Source of the DNA: Ophiosphaerella korrae
Taxonomy: Eukaryota; Ascomycota; Dothideomycetes; Pleosporales; Phaeosphaeriaceae
Direction of reading: 5' to 3'
Assembly (NCBI GenBank): GCA_028456385.1
Contig: JALNQF010000016.1
Span: forward strand, 1 to 64,000
DNA: 64,000 bases
Under the pieces are notes generated by a model. It worked only from the letters and a program-made list of their open reading frames with translations. It did not search any database and was not told the DNA's origin. Of this stretch, positions 29,616 to 40,449 are shown piece after piece. The translations under genes and the position numbers were made by a program. Position 1 is the first letter of the stretch. Every line of letters starts with the position of its first letter.

Positions 29616-32116
29616 CTAAGCACCTTCTTCCCTCTTCACTCTAAAAAACGCCAGCTTGGCGAACCGACCCAGTGATCCCCAGAGTATCCTTCCAGCCGGG
29701 TGATCCATAATTCTTTCTAGTAAGCGTACAATAGCTATTCTAACTTCCTGTCTTGGATGGAACAGCCCCAGACTGAGATAGAACAGGCCAACGTTACTAT
29801 CCGGGACAACACAAAGTAGTTGCAGGATAGTATCATACTGTAGTTGCGGGCCAGGTTTGCGCTCTGGGTCATTGGCTAGCGTCAAATCTTGTGCTTTGGA
29901 AAGATCAACTTCGGATGTAGAATTGCTTCCGGACGTGTAACCCCCAGCTTCTTCAACGCAGCGTGCGAGTGCGAGGTAGATGGCTGCCGAAGCGTCGTGT
30001 GAGAGCTTCAAGCAGCGCAGTTTGTCATGCTGGTGTGCTAAATCTAGGCCCCTGACTGGTCTCTTGCTCCAGCTTCTTGCTAGATCTTGTACACAACTGT
30101 AGTAGCTTCTGGTCGTGCGCCATCCTTCGATGCGATGTACATTCGCTGCCAACTCCCTCGTCCGCGCTCCCTCGTCGGACCACACGTATCCATGACCAGA
30201 AACACCGTATGCGCCGGCGTCAGTCTCATGACTGCCTATGTATAAAGCAGACGCCCCATAGACAGTCTCTTCGAAGGCAGCGGCAATACGAGTGAACTTC
30301 AAAACCCATGAGCGCCACTTTGCGCGGATCGCGTTTTCCCCGAGTCTGTTGGAAATGGCTTGGAGTAGCGAGTCCATGAAAGCATGATCCCCTGTGGTGT
30401 CGAGGCCAGCTTTATTTTCTGCGGTGGTCGAACCACCAGTGCCATTCACTTGTATGCCTTGCGTCTGGAAAAACATCGAGCCTTCTGTAGGGGCTGCTAC
30501 TTCAATTCGGTTGCTAATTTTCATGCGGCCGGTCGGTAAATCACACAGTAGGTCCCACCATTCGGGCTTATATGAGAAAGCCGGGTTTGTCACACCAGCA
30601 ATGAATCCTGGAACTTTCAGAAGATCATCCACCTTTGTAAGGTCGGTATATGGAAAAGCATGGCGCACAAAGCCACGGAGGACGCCACCAGATGCTAGGG
30701 CGCAAGCTGCAAGGACCGCTTCCGCTACCTCACCGGATGGCTGATTGTGGCCTAGGAAGATAATGCGTTTTTGGGTCAGGAGAGCGTTGACAAGGACGAT
30801 AATAGGGTGTGTGTATGCACCATTTGTTGTAAGATGAGGATGCAAAGCGAATGGCTGCGGCTGCGTTGCATGCGGTGTTGAGAACGTCTGGATAAGCTTT
30901 ATGAGGGAAAAGTCGCCCACCGTCTCTGCGCTTAATGCTGTAGGAATTTTTACAGGCACTGGTACGCCATTATAGTTGATTTTGGACTCAAATTCGTGCG
31001 TATCTCGAGGTAGACTGTATGTTTTCTTCTGCTTCGGGATCGAGTCAAAGGGCGTCTCTTCAGGATTCTGCTGAGCATCGAGTCTCTTCCGTTGCCTGAT
31101 CATCTGCTCAAACTTCTCAATGAACATGTCTTTTGCATCGCTTGCATGAAGAACAAAATTTTCTAGCATTGACAGCCTAGGAAGTAAGGACAAATCCATG
31201 GCGTTCAGAGCATTGTAGAGTGAGGCGAGGGTCTCGATGACAGGGGCCCTGAAGTACTCGTCCAGGGCTAAAAGCAGTAGTGGTTTGTATATATGTAGGA
31301 AGGAATGGCGTGTACAAATGGCCATTGCTTTGACAACAGAGCCTCTGCCATGTGTGTCAGCTCAAGGGGAAGGGGTCTGCACTTGCTTTCGCACCTCTTT
31401 ACGGAAGTGTCCAATTTGGTGTACACCAGGTTTAGGACATATACTAGCGGTGGACCGTCAGGGTCCTGCTCATCCTCGCTCTCAGTATCATAGTCTCCTT
31501 CATCATTGCCATCCACATCGTCGTCGTCGTCGTCCTCTTCTGGGCTGGTTGGAGCGCCTTCCTCCTCTAGACCTTCCTTCCGCCGCCTGCGCTTTCGCCT
31601 GCGCTCTCTCCGGGCCTCTTTCTCCTCCTCCTCAGCGGTGGTGTCCTTGTGCAGGAAGAAAATGGTCCAGTCCTGGTTGCGCATGTGGGCTTGGTCTGGC
31701 AGCATAAGCTCGGCTAGCATGGTCTCGTCCCCACTAATGGCAGCGGGATATTGGTGTTCCATGACCGACCCGTGGTCAATGTCGAAGGAAGCTACCAGGA
31801 TGTACTCGACATGGTTCTCAACAGCATCGGAAGGATACTGCGAGCGCAACTTGGAGCTGGGCTTGGCGGGCATTTCGACCACGGACTGCTGTGAGGAGGC
31901 CGGGGACGAGTGGACCGAGTTCATGTCGTCGCGCAGCATAGGTGGTTGGGGCGACCGGGGTTTGCGGCCATTGCGGACGGAGATGGCAGAGGGGGAGCGT
32001 GAAGGGGGAAAGGAGGAGAAGGAGGGCTGGCGCTGGAGGGAGGTGCCAAGCTGGGGTGAGGGCGGAGGGGGTCTTTGAGCAGCTGCCTGCATGGCGGCAA
32101 AAGCGATTGTTTCCAT
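29616..32116 (-). CDS. afi1: Arf3-interacting DENN-domain protein Afi1 homologue
   Basis: Two exons (32116-31395, 31344-29616) encode 816 residues. The 50-base intron is inferred from the family sequence [19 protein letters not shown]. The N-terminus is Pro/Ser-rich. Near residue 105 [21 protein letters not shown] starts the upstream DENN (longin-like) module. A highly charged insertion follows ([13 protein letters not shown], then long Asp/Glu runs). The rest of the DENN core follows after [17 protein letters not shown], including [15 protein letters not shown]. Yeast Afi1 binds Arf3 and marks polarised membrane sites (family knowledge). It is divergent from the EF-hand gene and shares its 503-base promoter. 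Confidence 0.85.
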
Positions 32117-32619
32117 CTTGTCTGCCCGTCCGGCGACTCAAGCATGCTGTGCAATCTGCGGGACCGAGCGCTAGGGTCCCTTGGTCCCCACCCGGCCTGG
32201 CACCCGGGTCTGGGTGTGCTCGGTGGTGTGATTCGGCTGTTGTGAGATGCAGTGTGATACCAGGGGGTGAGCCGACCAGGCGGATGGGTAGAGAGAAATG
32301 GCGAGGCAGCCGGCAATTGTAGCGTAAGAAGAGGGTGGAGTTGTAATGTTGCCCATGCAGCGCGTACTCGTGTGGATACGGGCAATGCATTGGATTGGAC
32401 CCTGACTCTTAGCACTCGCGGTACTCTGCCCTTATCGATAGCGCACAGGCCGGATTGTTTGGCGTGTTTGGCGTGTTTGCACATGCTTGCGTCCCCGTTG
32501 CTGGGCGAGCATGCAAACATCAACACCGCCCAAACACACGACACCACTGCCACCAGCAGCCAGCACCAGCCCAGGACAGTACAATACAATACGATACGAT
32601 ACAGAAATAGTGCGGCGAT
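32117..32619. promoter_or_regulatory. Bidirectional promoter between afi1 and the EF-hand gene
   Basis: 503 bases lie between two divergent start codons. They hold C/A-rich leaders on both sides and a small ACAATACAATACGATACGAT microrepeat just before the plus-strand start. No TATA box is evident. Confidence 0.5.
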
Positions 32620-33719
32620 ATGGTGCGTTTGACTAGCACAACACCAAGACTACATCTGCTCACCACCACCAGTCAACAACACCCACTCCCTACAAGCCCT
32701 CCCCGCTTTCCTTCAACAGCCCACGCCAGTCGCCCTTCCGTCGTCCTGGCTCCATACGCGAAGGCTCCCCCAACACAGTCCGGCCCTTGACGCCCAACAG
32801 CTCGCCACTGAAGCCGAAAGAGACGCCAACCACCCCGTCGCAATCGCAGCTCACATCACGGCAACCAACCACCAGTAATGCCTCGCAGAACCCACCCTCA
32901 TGGCTGAACACGCGAGGCACAGCAAATACCCCCGACGCACCTGGCTCGCCTACTCGGAACTTCCCGTCGCCCACGTACAATATCTCCAGCTCAGCACAAA
33001 ACACTGTTCGGCCTCTGAGCACCGCGGCGCTGGCAGCGCGCTTTGATGGCGGAAGGGAAAGCACGCCACCGCTGATAGAAAGATCGATATCAGCTGAGAA
33101 GCTGGCACCCGTCGAGAAATTCACGCCCTTCGAGAAGCCTGCAGAGAGGCCAGCGACACGCCCGGCGCCCTTGGCAAGATCAGTCACCAGCGATGCCATG
33201 TCTAAGCTACCACCGGCTCTACTACACAGCATGCGCGAATCTTTCAGCGTCATGGATCGCGACAACGACGGCCATGTCAACTCGGCAGACGTTGCAGACA
33301 TGCTTTCGCAACTAGGACTGTCAGCAACACCGTCCACACTCTCCTCCTACTTCAATGGCGCCCAGTCAATCAACCTAGCTACTTTCCTCAACACCCTGTC
33401 GGATCTGCTGAGCGGACTGTCACGCTCGGGCGAATTGAGCGCTGCATTCGAGGCCTTTGATGATGGCGACGATGGCCAGATTGAGTTGGCCGAGTTGAAG
33501 GATGCCTTGTTGCATACTGCGCCAGAGCCCGGCGAGCGAAAGCTGACTGAGCGCGAGATCGATATGGTTGTAGAAGGCTTCAGCGGACGAAGAGCATTTG
33601 GAAAGGGGGCCAAGGGATTGGGCAGAGGAGAGGTATTCAGATATCAAGAATTTATGGCAAGTCTCACAGGTGGTGGAAGTGGAAGCGAGCATGGCGAAGG
33701 TGCTACTTCTCCGGCATGA
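32620..33719 (+). CDS. EF-hand protein, myosin regulatory light chain-like
   Basis: Exon 1 is proposed to be only the start codon (32620-32622), followed by a 50-base intron (GTGCGT to CACCAG) and exon 2 (32673-33719), giving 350 codons with the stop. Joining yields MSTTPTPYKPSPLSFNSP in frame with all downstream coding sequence; without it no ATG precedes residue 138. About 140 disordered Ser/Thr/Pro-rich residues come first. Then two EF-hand modules follow: DRDNDGHVN near residue 196, a near-canonical calcium loop, and DDGDDGQIELAE near 264. INLATFLNTLSDLL between them is the usual light-chain linker. Family: calmodulin-like essential or regulatory light chains of myosin II, acting at the cytokinetic ring. 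The closest role is an Rlc1-type chain, moderately sure. Confidence 0.75.
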
Positions 33720-33989
33720 GCGATTTATTATTTTCAGTCTGGGTGTTTACTGCGATTCTTCGAATCTACCACTTCGAACTCTGTATTCATATCCAGATCT
33801 ACTAGTCCTGAATTCATCATGATTGTTAGGCCCAACCTCAAGCATGTTTGGTTGTTGACATGACGAAAGCACCCGACGCACAGGCCACAGATGAAGCCGA
33901 CAAAATCCCGAAGCTCAAGCTGTCACGCTGTCCTCACCTGGGCATCATCAACCAAGACCTTCACTTTCTCTTTCTCTTGATCAGCCAAA

Positions 33990-34959
33990 ATGAGGGTCCT
34001 CGGTGGTTTTGTGTCTTCTCTCCTTCTTTCGGCCGTGACAATTGCGTCTGCCGCGTCTTCCTGGAGCTTTGAAGATGCTACCGTGTCCATTTCCAGCAAA
34101 GGCGCAGGTGTTGGCGGAGGGTCTAAGGACAAGTGAGTTGGTTATACTCCAATCCATTTGGATGTGATTTCTAACCCTTACAGGCTGAGCCCCTCTACTC
34201 CACTAGCAAAATCAGTGTCGTTGGGTGCAAGTGACACACTGAAGCTGCTCCTCACCACCGTGGATGGAAAGTCTGCGAAGCGACCACACCAAGCCTTCCT
34301 CACCCTGACCGACCCGACCACTGGCCTGGAAGAGTCATTTGTTTTCAGCGTGAAAGAGAGTGGCAAGGGCAAGGTCGACCTGGTACGCTGCCGCACTCGC
34401 GATTATTCAAAACCAAAACTGACTCCAACAGACTCACAAGGATCTACCCCACCAATTCCTCACATCCTCAAAGCCTATTGTTGCCTCAATCGTTATTGGG
34501 TCATTTGGCTCGTCTCAGCCCTACAAGGGCAAAGTCTTCGATCTTCAAGTTTCACGCGACCCTAACGTTCCTCTCACCACCCCCGAGGCGCCCCTTCGAT
34601 ACGCAGCCCAGCCCGAGATTCACCATATCTTCCGGGCTGACCCTCAATCACCTCCCAAGGTCATAACCCTCATCTTTGCGGCAGTTGTCATTGGTGCGCT
34701 GCCTGTCTTGTTTGGCGTCTGGGCCACTCTAGGCGCAAACGCTTCTCATTTAGGCAAAGCTCTGGGTGATGCTCCTGTTTCACATGCGCTATTCTACAGC
34801 TCTATACTGGCAATGGAGGGTATCTTTTTCATGTACTATACCAGCTGGAATCTCTTCCAGACTCTTCCAGCGGCTGGCATCGTAGGATTTGTTGCTTTCC
34901 TAAGCGGCAGCAGGGCCTTGACTGAGGTTCAGGAGCGCCGGCTGGCCGGCCTGAGATAA
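33990..34959 (+). CDS. swp1: Oligosaccharyltransferase subunit Swp1 (ribophorin II)
   Basis: Three exons (33990-34132, 34184-34382, 34432-34959) encode 289 residues. The signal peptide is MRVLGGFVSSLLLSAVTIASA. A luminal beta-rich domain follows, with FLTLTDPTTGLEESFVF. The C-terminus holds three transmembrane segments (VITLIFAAVVIGALPVLF, ALFYSSILAMEGIFFMYY, LPAAGIVGFVAFL), as in ribophorin II/Swp1. The protein is part of the endoplasmic reticulum complex that transfers the glycan to Asn residues of nascent proteins. Both introns are about 50 bases, and the second ends CAACAG. No lesions were seen. Confidence 0.9.
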
Positions 34960-35664
34960 TGGCCTATCATCATAGGGAAACGACCTCCTTGTACTATATC
35001 GTTGGAATACTGATCAAACTTGAAGGTGGAGAAGGATACATGACATGTGTAAAATCACAGGGTATATCGACAGGCAATATTGTCTCAAAAGTTTTGGAGG
35101 ATCAACAATATGGCTGCTGTTACATGTGGAATAGCATCTCCTTGTGGGAACTCGTAACCATGAACCTGGGCGCATTGGTAAAGCAATCGCTGTAGCATTA
35201 TATATCGGTTGTTGTTTAATTACTGCGTCAAAAATAACTCGAGAAGACATTTTCAGTGGCTCAAATATGTAGTTACAACAGCATCCATTGATGTTGGCAC
35301 TGATGATAGGCTTGCCGTGGTTGGCTCCAAGAACGCCATCATGCAACCCTTGCTGTGCAGCCTGGTCGGCATAGCCGCTCTCGTGGTGGAAAGGGCTGGG
35401 CTCAGCTCCAGCCTGCTCCCTTTCTCACTTGAACTTCACACCTGCATTTTCTCAAATTTTGGCTGTAATCAACTTCGCACGATCTGGAACACCCGAACCT
35501 CAACGGCTGTCCTTCCCTTATTTGCGAAGACCCCTTCACTGACGCCGTCAGGTGTACACGAAGCAAGTGTACGAAGTGCACGACGCAATCGTCGCGTCAG
35601 GTTGGCCCCTTGAATGGGGTGATGGTAACCTTGAAAGACAGCTTCGTTCTTGATCCATGAAACG
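34960..35664. other. Intergenic, no supported gene
   Basis: About 700 bases with only short frames. A 134-codon plus-strand frame at 35209-35613 has no motif and no start context. The region holds the swp1 3' flank and kinase promoter. Confidence 0.4.
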
Positions 35665-37676
35665 ATGCAATCGACAGTTGACGCACCCAAGACAGCAGGA
35701 AGTATTATAATAGGGGAGGAAACGATCCAACATGCCCAACACCGAACAGACAGCACCATCACAATTGATGATTGGTCGCAGACTGGCAGAGGATTCCACG
35801 TGGAATTCAGCACAGGAGAGACGGTCCCTTTAGTTCAGGGTAAGCGGATTCTGTGGCCAAGCGATACACATACTGACAATGAGTACTAAGGCCGTTACTT
35901 GGGCAGAGGCGCTATGGGAGAAGTGCATGAGACTACTGTACAAGGGTGGAAACTCGCCCACAAAAGAATGGAGATCAAACGCAAACTGGGCCCAGGAGAA
36001 ATAAAGGAAATCGAAATATTGAAAAAAACTTTCCTCACACAGCCATATAATTCAATTGATTGGTACATATACTCACCGTCGGCTCCTAGGTATCCTTTTG
36101 TACCCGGTGGCAGTTTGTGATCTCCACAAGTTCTTTGACGATGTGGAAGCCTGGTCAGCTACAGGAGTTGGAAATCGCGAGGAGAACGCACGTCTCGAAG
36201 CCTTAGATACTGTCCACAAGGACCAACTGACTGCACTCGGCTACGACTTTCCGGAATTCAACACCCGCTATAATGCAACGATTATCTACTCTAAAATAGG
36301 CTGTCTCATATCAGCTATCGAATACTTACACGATCAAAAGATACGCCATAAAGATATCAAACCTTCCAACATTTTACTCTCCCCTGATCGACTGTGGCTG
36401 AGCGACTTCGGTAGCGCGACTGACTTTTCTCTCCTTTCTCAAAGCGCAACCGATAACGAACGTGGAACAGCACGCTATTTTAGCCCCGAGGTAAGTGAAG
36501 GTCACGAACTGCCACTGAGAAGGCTTTTCTGACGATGTATCGTCAAAGGTAGCAGCATGGAAGCCAAATGGCCGGGCAGCTGATATCTTCTCTTTGGGCT
36601 GCGTACTGCTCGAGATTGTAGTGCTACACGAACGAGGTACATTGATTCAAATACGAGAAAACCGTTCAAGAGACCCATCCTTCCACGCAAACCTAGGTAA
36701 TGTGGCTAGCTGGTGCCAACTCCGGGAGCCAACATCTATTCGACGCTCTCACTTCATGGCTGAAATTCAGAGGATGCTCGTGGATGACCCAACAATGCGA
36801 CCGACCGCTGAGCAGCTTCTTATCCGAATCATTATCCATGATCTATCCATAAAGGCCAGCCCCAAGTTTTCTGTGTTCGGTGACTGTTGCAGAAAGCTCT
36901 TGGTTTCTGCCCAACAACAGGAAGAAACCACACTGGCATATGAGAAGACCATCAAAGAACAAGAGTTCAAGTTGCAAGGCTCTGCTATGACGGAAATTCG
37001 CCAAGGGAAAGAAATTACTCGCTTACGTAAAAAATAATAATCAATTGGTAGAGGCCTTGGCAAAAGAGCATGTGAGTATGAGCACCAGAGTATATACAAT
37101 AACCCTAAACTGTGCTAGGCCAACCTAAAACGAGCAAAAGAGGCAGAAGAAAAACTCCGTCAAGAGGCAGAAGGAAAGCCCCGTCAAGACATAGAAGAAA
37201 GCCTCCCTCGAGAGGCAGGAGGAAGGTACCGTCGAATAAAAGAACAAAATCGCCGGGCGACAGAACAAATGTTCTATCGAGTGACACAAAAAAAGCTACG
37301 TCAAGAGAGAGAGATGAATCATATGATATCCAACAAGGATACAGAAATAGAGAGGTTGAAACAACCGACCAAAGAAACAGATTCAGATAAGAGACCACCA
37401 TATGCCAGATTCAAAAGGATGTTACAGCCAAGCACGAAGGTAAAGGATACCGGAGATGTCACCTGCAAACCTTTATACCCTCCACCACCTTCACCACCTC
37501 GAATACCCACATACGATCGAATTGAACGAGGAGAAGATGGTCGTTACAGCGGTCCATATCATAGTTTTACCAGATTAGGGCTAGGGAAGAAGATAGATGA
37601 TACTAAAAGAGGAGATGATGATATTTACAGAAGTCCAAAATATGTATACACCGAACCAGGGCTAAGAAAGAGATGA
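35665..37676 (+). pseudogene. Ser/Thr protein kinase with C-terminal coiled coil, two +1 frameshifts
   Basis: Exons 35665-35839, 35891-36490, 36549-37071 and 37119-37676. Kinase motifs run in order: P-loop LGRGAMGEV, AHKRMEIKRK (catalytic Lys), IRHKDIKPSNILL (HKD instead of HRD), WLSDFGSA (DFG), GTARYFSPE (activation segment) and AADIFSLGCVLLEI. Frame is lost at a run of seven A at 36022-36028, where six would give EILKKLSSHSHIIQL, and again at a run of six A at 37029-37034, where five would give RKNNNQLVEALAKEH. After the second shift comes a Glu/Lys/Arg-rich coiled coil with repeats such as RQEAEGKPRQD, then a Pro-rich tail. All other motifs look conserved. The lesions could be real mutations, polymerase slippage sites or homopolymer sequencing errors. 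Confidence 0.65.
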
Positions 37677-37897
37677 GGAAAGGTCGATGTTTGGCCAGGA
37701 TATGATTATAACTACAAGCGCCAATGAAGACGAGGCTCGTCCAAAGCTGTTTTTCACAATCGTATTCAAACAGGCCTGACGTCTGATCAACGGATCATCA
37801 GAGTAGTTTTCTTGTCTACCTATCGATATTTACATCATTTGACAAGACTAGAAAAAAGCCTGGATGCTCACTACTATTGAAATGACCCATGGAAGCC

Positions 37898-39606
37898 TCA
37901 TGCTATGCATTTCATCACCCCTTTCACGTTCTCACGACCAACCACGCCCTCCTCAACCATCTGCTCCAGCACCTTTGCTACTTCCGCACTCTTTGCTTTC
38001 CAAGATTCTTTCATCATTGGCGAACCACTTGCCACCTCTTTGATGACCTCCGCCACTATCGCTTTCGCCTCTGCTGTGCCCAGCACTCCCAAAGCTCCCG
38101 CCTTCTCGGCATAGCTCCTTGCTGCTCGATAGAAAACGCCCGCATTCCCCACCAGGACCATTTTACTCTTCGCCCATGCTGGTTTGGCAATGTCGAACAG
38201 CGAGATTCGGAATCGAAACAGGTCGGTATCGCCGCGTGCAAGAAAAATATCTGCTATACGGGATGCTGAGAGTACAGAGGTGTAAGGAGCGGTGGACAAT
38301 TTGGTAAGCACATTCTGAGCTTGCGTAAGTGCCGTCCACTGGATCTCGACATCTGTTGAAAAGGTTGGTGACGATGGAGTGTATTGAGTGCCGTCGGCTA
38401 GGGTGGATGCCAAATCGATCAAGGCATCAGCATAAGAAGACTGGATGTTAGCCACGGCAAGTTCTGAACTCGCCATTCCCTCTGTGGTACTGGCTATCTT
38501 GGAGAAAATCTGCTCAACAGTCTGTGCGTATTCGGTTGAATTACCTCGTCCGCTTCGATACCCTACTTCTGCTACTGTAGCTTGGAAATTCGCAACTGCA
38601 AGAATTGCGTCGTCTCTTGGTGTAGTTGTGACTTCTTCTACTGCAGAAGAGCCTATTGAAAGTGTCGGTCCAGCTTCTGGTTCGGGGTTGGATTTCAGAG
38701 AAGGAGTGGTTTCAATGAGATTTATTAGGGCTGGAATCTTTGCGGTTGCTGTATTAGTACCATCGTGTGCTCTTTTCTCGATATTTGAGAGGTCCGATGG
38801 GCCATAGAGTTCGAGGAGTGCCGTCAGTGCACCTAGTTGCGCGGTACAAGTTTCCAATATGACTTCTGGAGTGATCGGTTCTTCCACTGTGGCCCAATCG
38901 CCTGGTGCTTCCGATGAGCTTGAAGCTGTCTCGGCGTCCTCGTCTGCTTGAGTATTTCTTAGTGATACTCCACCACCTTCCCATGCCCCTTGGTACTCTT
39001 CTGAAGCTTGCGCTTTGGCGATCTCAGCTTGTATCTGCTCATAATCACGCTGCTGACTCTCGAGACACCCGTTGAAGATATCTACAGCTTCTTCAAGTAA
39101 CTCTCGAGCTGGCGCCTTAGCGATCTCTTGGGTTCCAGACTCTAGAACGATTTCGGCCAACGAGGTCAACACTTGTGCGGTGTTAAATAAGATGTCGGTA
39201 TTTGTTGGATTGAGCGAAATAGCAAAACGATGAGACTTCAATGTTTCTTCCAATAATGCAGGTCGGTTACCGAGCTGCGCTACTATCCGCTCGTCCTCCG
39301 TGATGCTGTACTCAAGATTCGCTCTTTGTATTGTCAGCTTGGTCACTGGCGAGACAGGCTTCTTGGGGCTCACTTATTATACGCCAAATCGAATGATCGG
39401 GGGTAGCGTTTTAGGCCCTCATTATACATATCTATCGCTCGATTGAAAAATCTAGTCGCCTTTGCTGCATCGCCAGCGCGCCACTTTCCTGCCGCTTGCT
39501 CGAATTCGTCCGCGGCTTCGAGAAAGTCATTTTCTGACCGTGGTTCTTGGGTTTTGGCTTTCAACTTTAATTTAAGCTTCAGCAGATCTTTTCTTCTCGG
39601 CGGCAT
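37898..39606 (-). CDS. TPR-domain protein of unknown function
   Basis: Two exons (39606-39374, 39323-37898) encode 552 residues. The N-terminus is basic (KLKLKLKAKTQ). A TPR region follows (about 25-150) with FEQAAGKWRAGDAAKATRFF, NRAIDMYNEGL, FDLAYNKANLEY and FAISLNPTNTDILFNTAQ. A helical C-terminal half has VIWT-type repeats (TALTQAQNVLTKL, FYRAARSYAEKAGALG). The central part is acidic and Ser-rich. The layout matches uncharacterised ascomycete proteins annotated as TPR-like and conserved in fission yeast (recalled, not checked). It is probably a scaffold. It sits tail-to-tail with the kinase. Confidence 0.75.
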
Positions 39607-39887
39607 GGTTAAATTCCAGGTACTAGCTGAATGGATTGGACAGCAGAAGCGTGTGAATGGTAAGGTTCTTCTGGTGTTGCCACGTGATGAGAAATCACGT
39701 GCATGCAGACTTGGATTGCTCAGTAGTGTTTTATGCTATGAGAAAACAATAAGTTAGGGAAGACTCGTTTAAGAACCGAGAGGTTACAGATCTATTGGCG
39801 ACTTTTTTTGCTTGAGGTTCTTTACATGATAGCCCCGCTTATCTGTCCCACCCCACCAACCAATGGCCCAAAGCCCAGAGCCTGACC

Positions 39888-40449
39888 TCACTTCAACTTC
39901 TCAACATTGAAATCGTCCCACCACTGTGATTTATCTATCAAGTAACCATTTGAATCGAACAGCACGCCTTCCTCTTTCAGTAATTCCAATTTTGACTCTT
40001 GATTTTGTCCGCTTGGCGCTTTCTCCCAATCACCTTTGTAGCCTCCAACAAACTACTTTGTCAGCTGATGCTCAGAGGCAACAGGATTATGTAACATACG
40101 CCAGTACTTGCGATGCATCTATGACATGGAATCTTTAAATTGTTAGATATCAGTCTTCTGCTGATATATTCCAACAAACCTCTGGTGCGAAAGGGTTCAC
40201 TCGTAGTGCGCCACCAACTGCCCGTGGGCTGCTCCCAAGGGCTTTCGCCATCGATCCATAGCTGGTGATTCTACCCGCTGGTATTTGCTGCAAGGCCGCG
40301 TAGACGCGCTCTTGGTATTTGGTGACAATATTCTGCTTCGACATTGCCATTTTGTGGTCAAGAGAGTGAGGAACAGTCAAAGGCACAGACGCGTCTGTTA
40401 TAGCTCGCGAACGCGTGGTCACGAGGATGCTTTCAAATTGACCGCTCAC
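39888..40449 (-). CDS. O6-alkylguanine-DNA alkyltransferase (short MGMT-type)
   Basis: Three exons (40449-40180, 40132-40100, 40052-39888) encode 155 residues. The DNA-binding helix-turn-helix part reads VYAALQQIPAGRITSYG. The asparagine hinge is ALRVNPFAPE. After the first intron comes IPCHRCIASTG, with the alkyl-accepting Cys at residue 93, then FVGGYKGDW, the family C-terminal loop. The N-terminal ribonuclease-like domain of human MGMT is absent, as in other small fungal members. PCHR (not PWHR) separates it from catalytically dead alkyltransferase-like proteins. An alternative start is the ATG at 40350, which would drop 33 residues. It repairs O6-alkylguanine suicidally. Confidence 0.85.

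Noticed and set aside
31506..32078. 190-codon plus-strand Ser-rich frame opposite afi1
   Set aside because: It is the antisense shadow of the acidic and Ser-rich region of afi1; no independent start or motif.
32690..33337. 216-codon minus-strand frame opposite the EF-hand gene
   Set aside because: Shadow of the Ser/Pro/Thr-biased coding strand; no domain.
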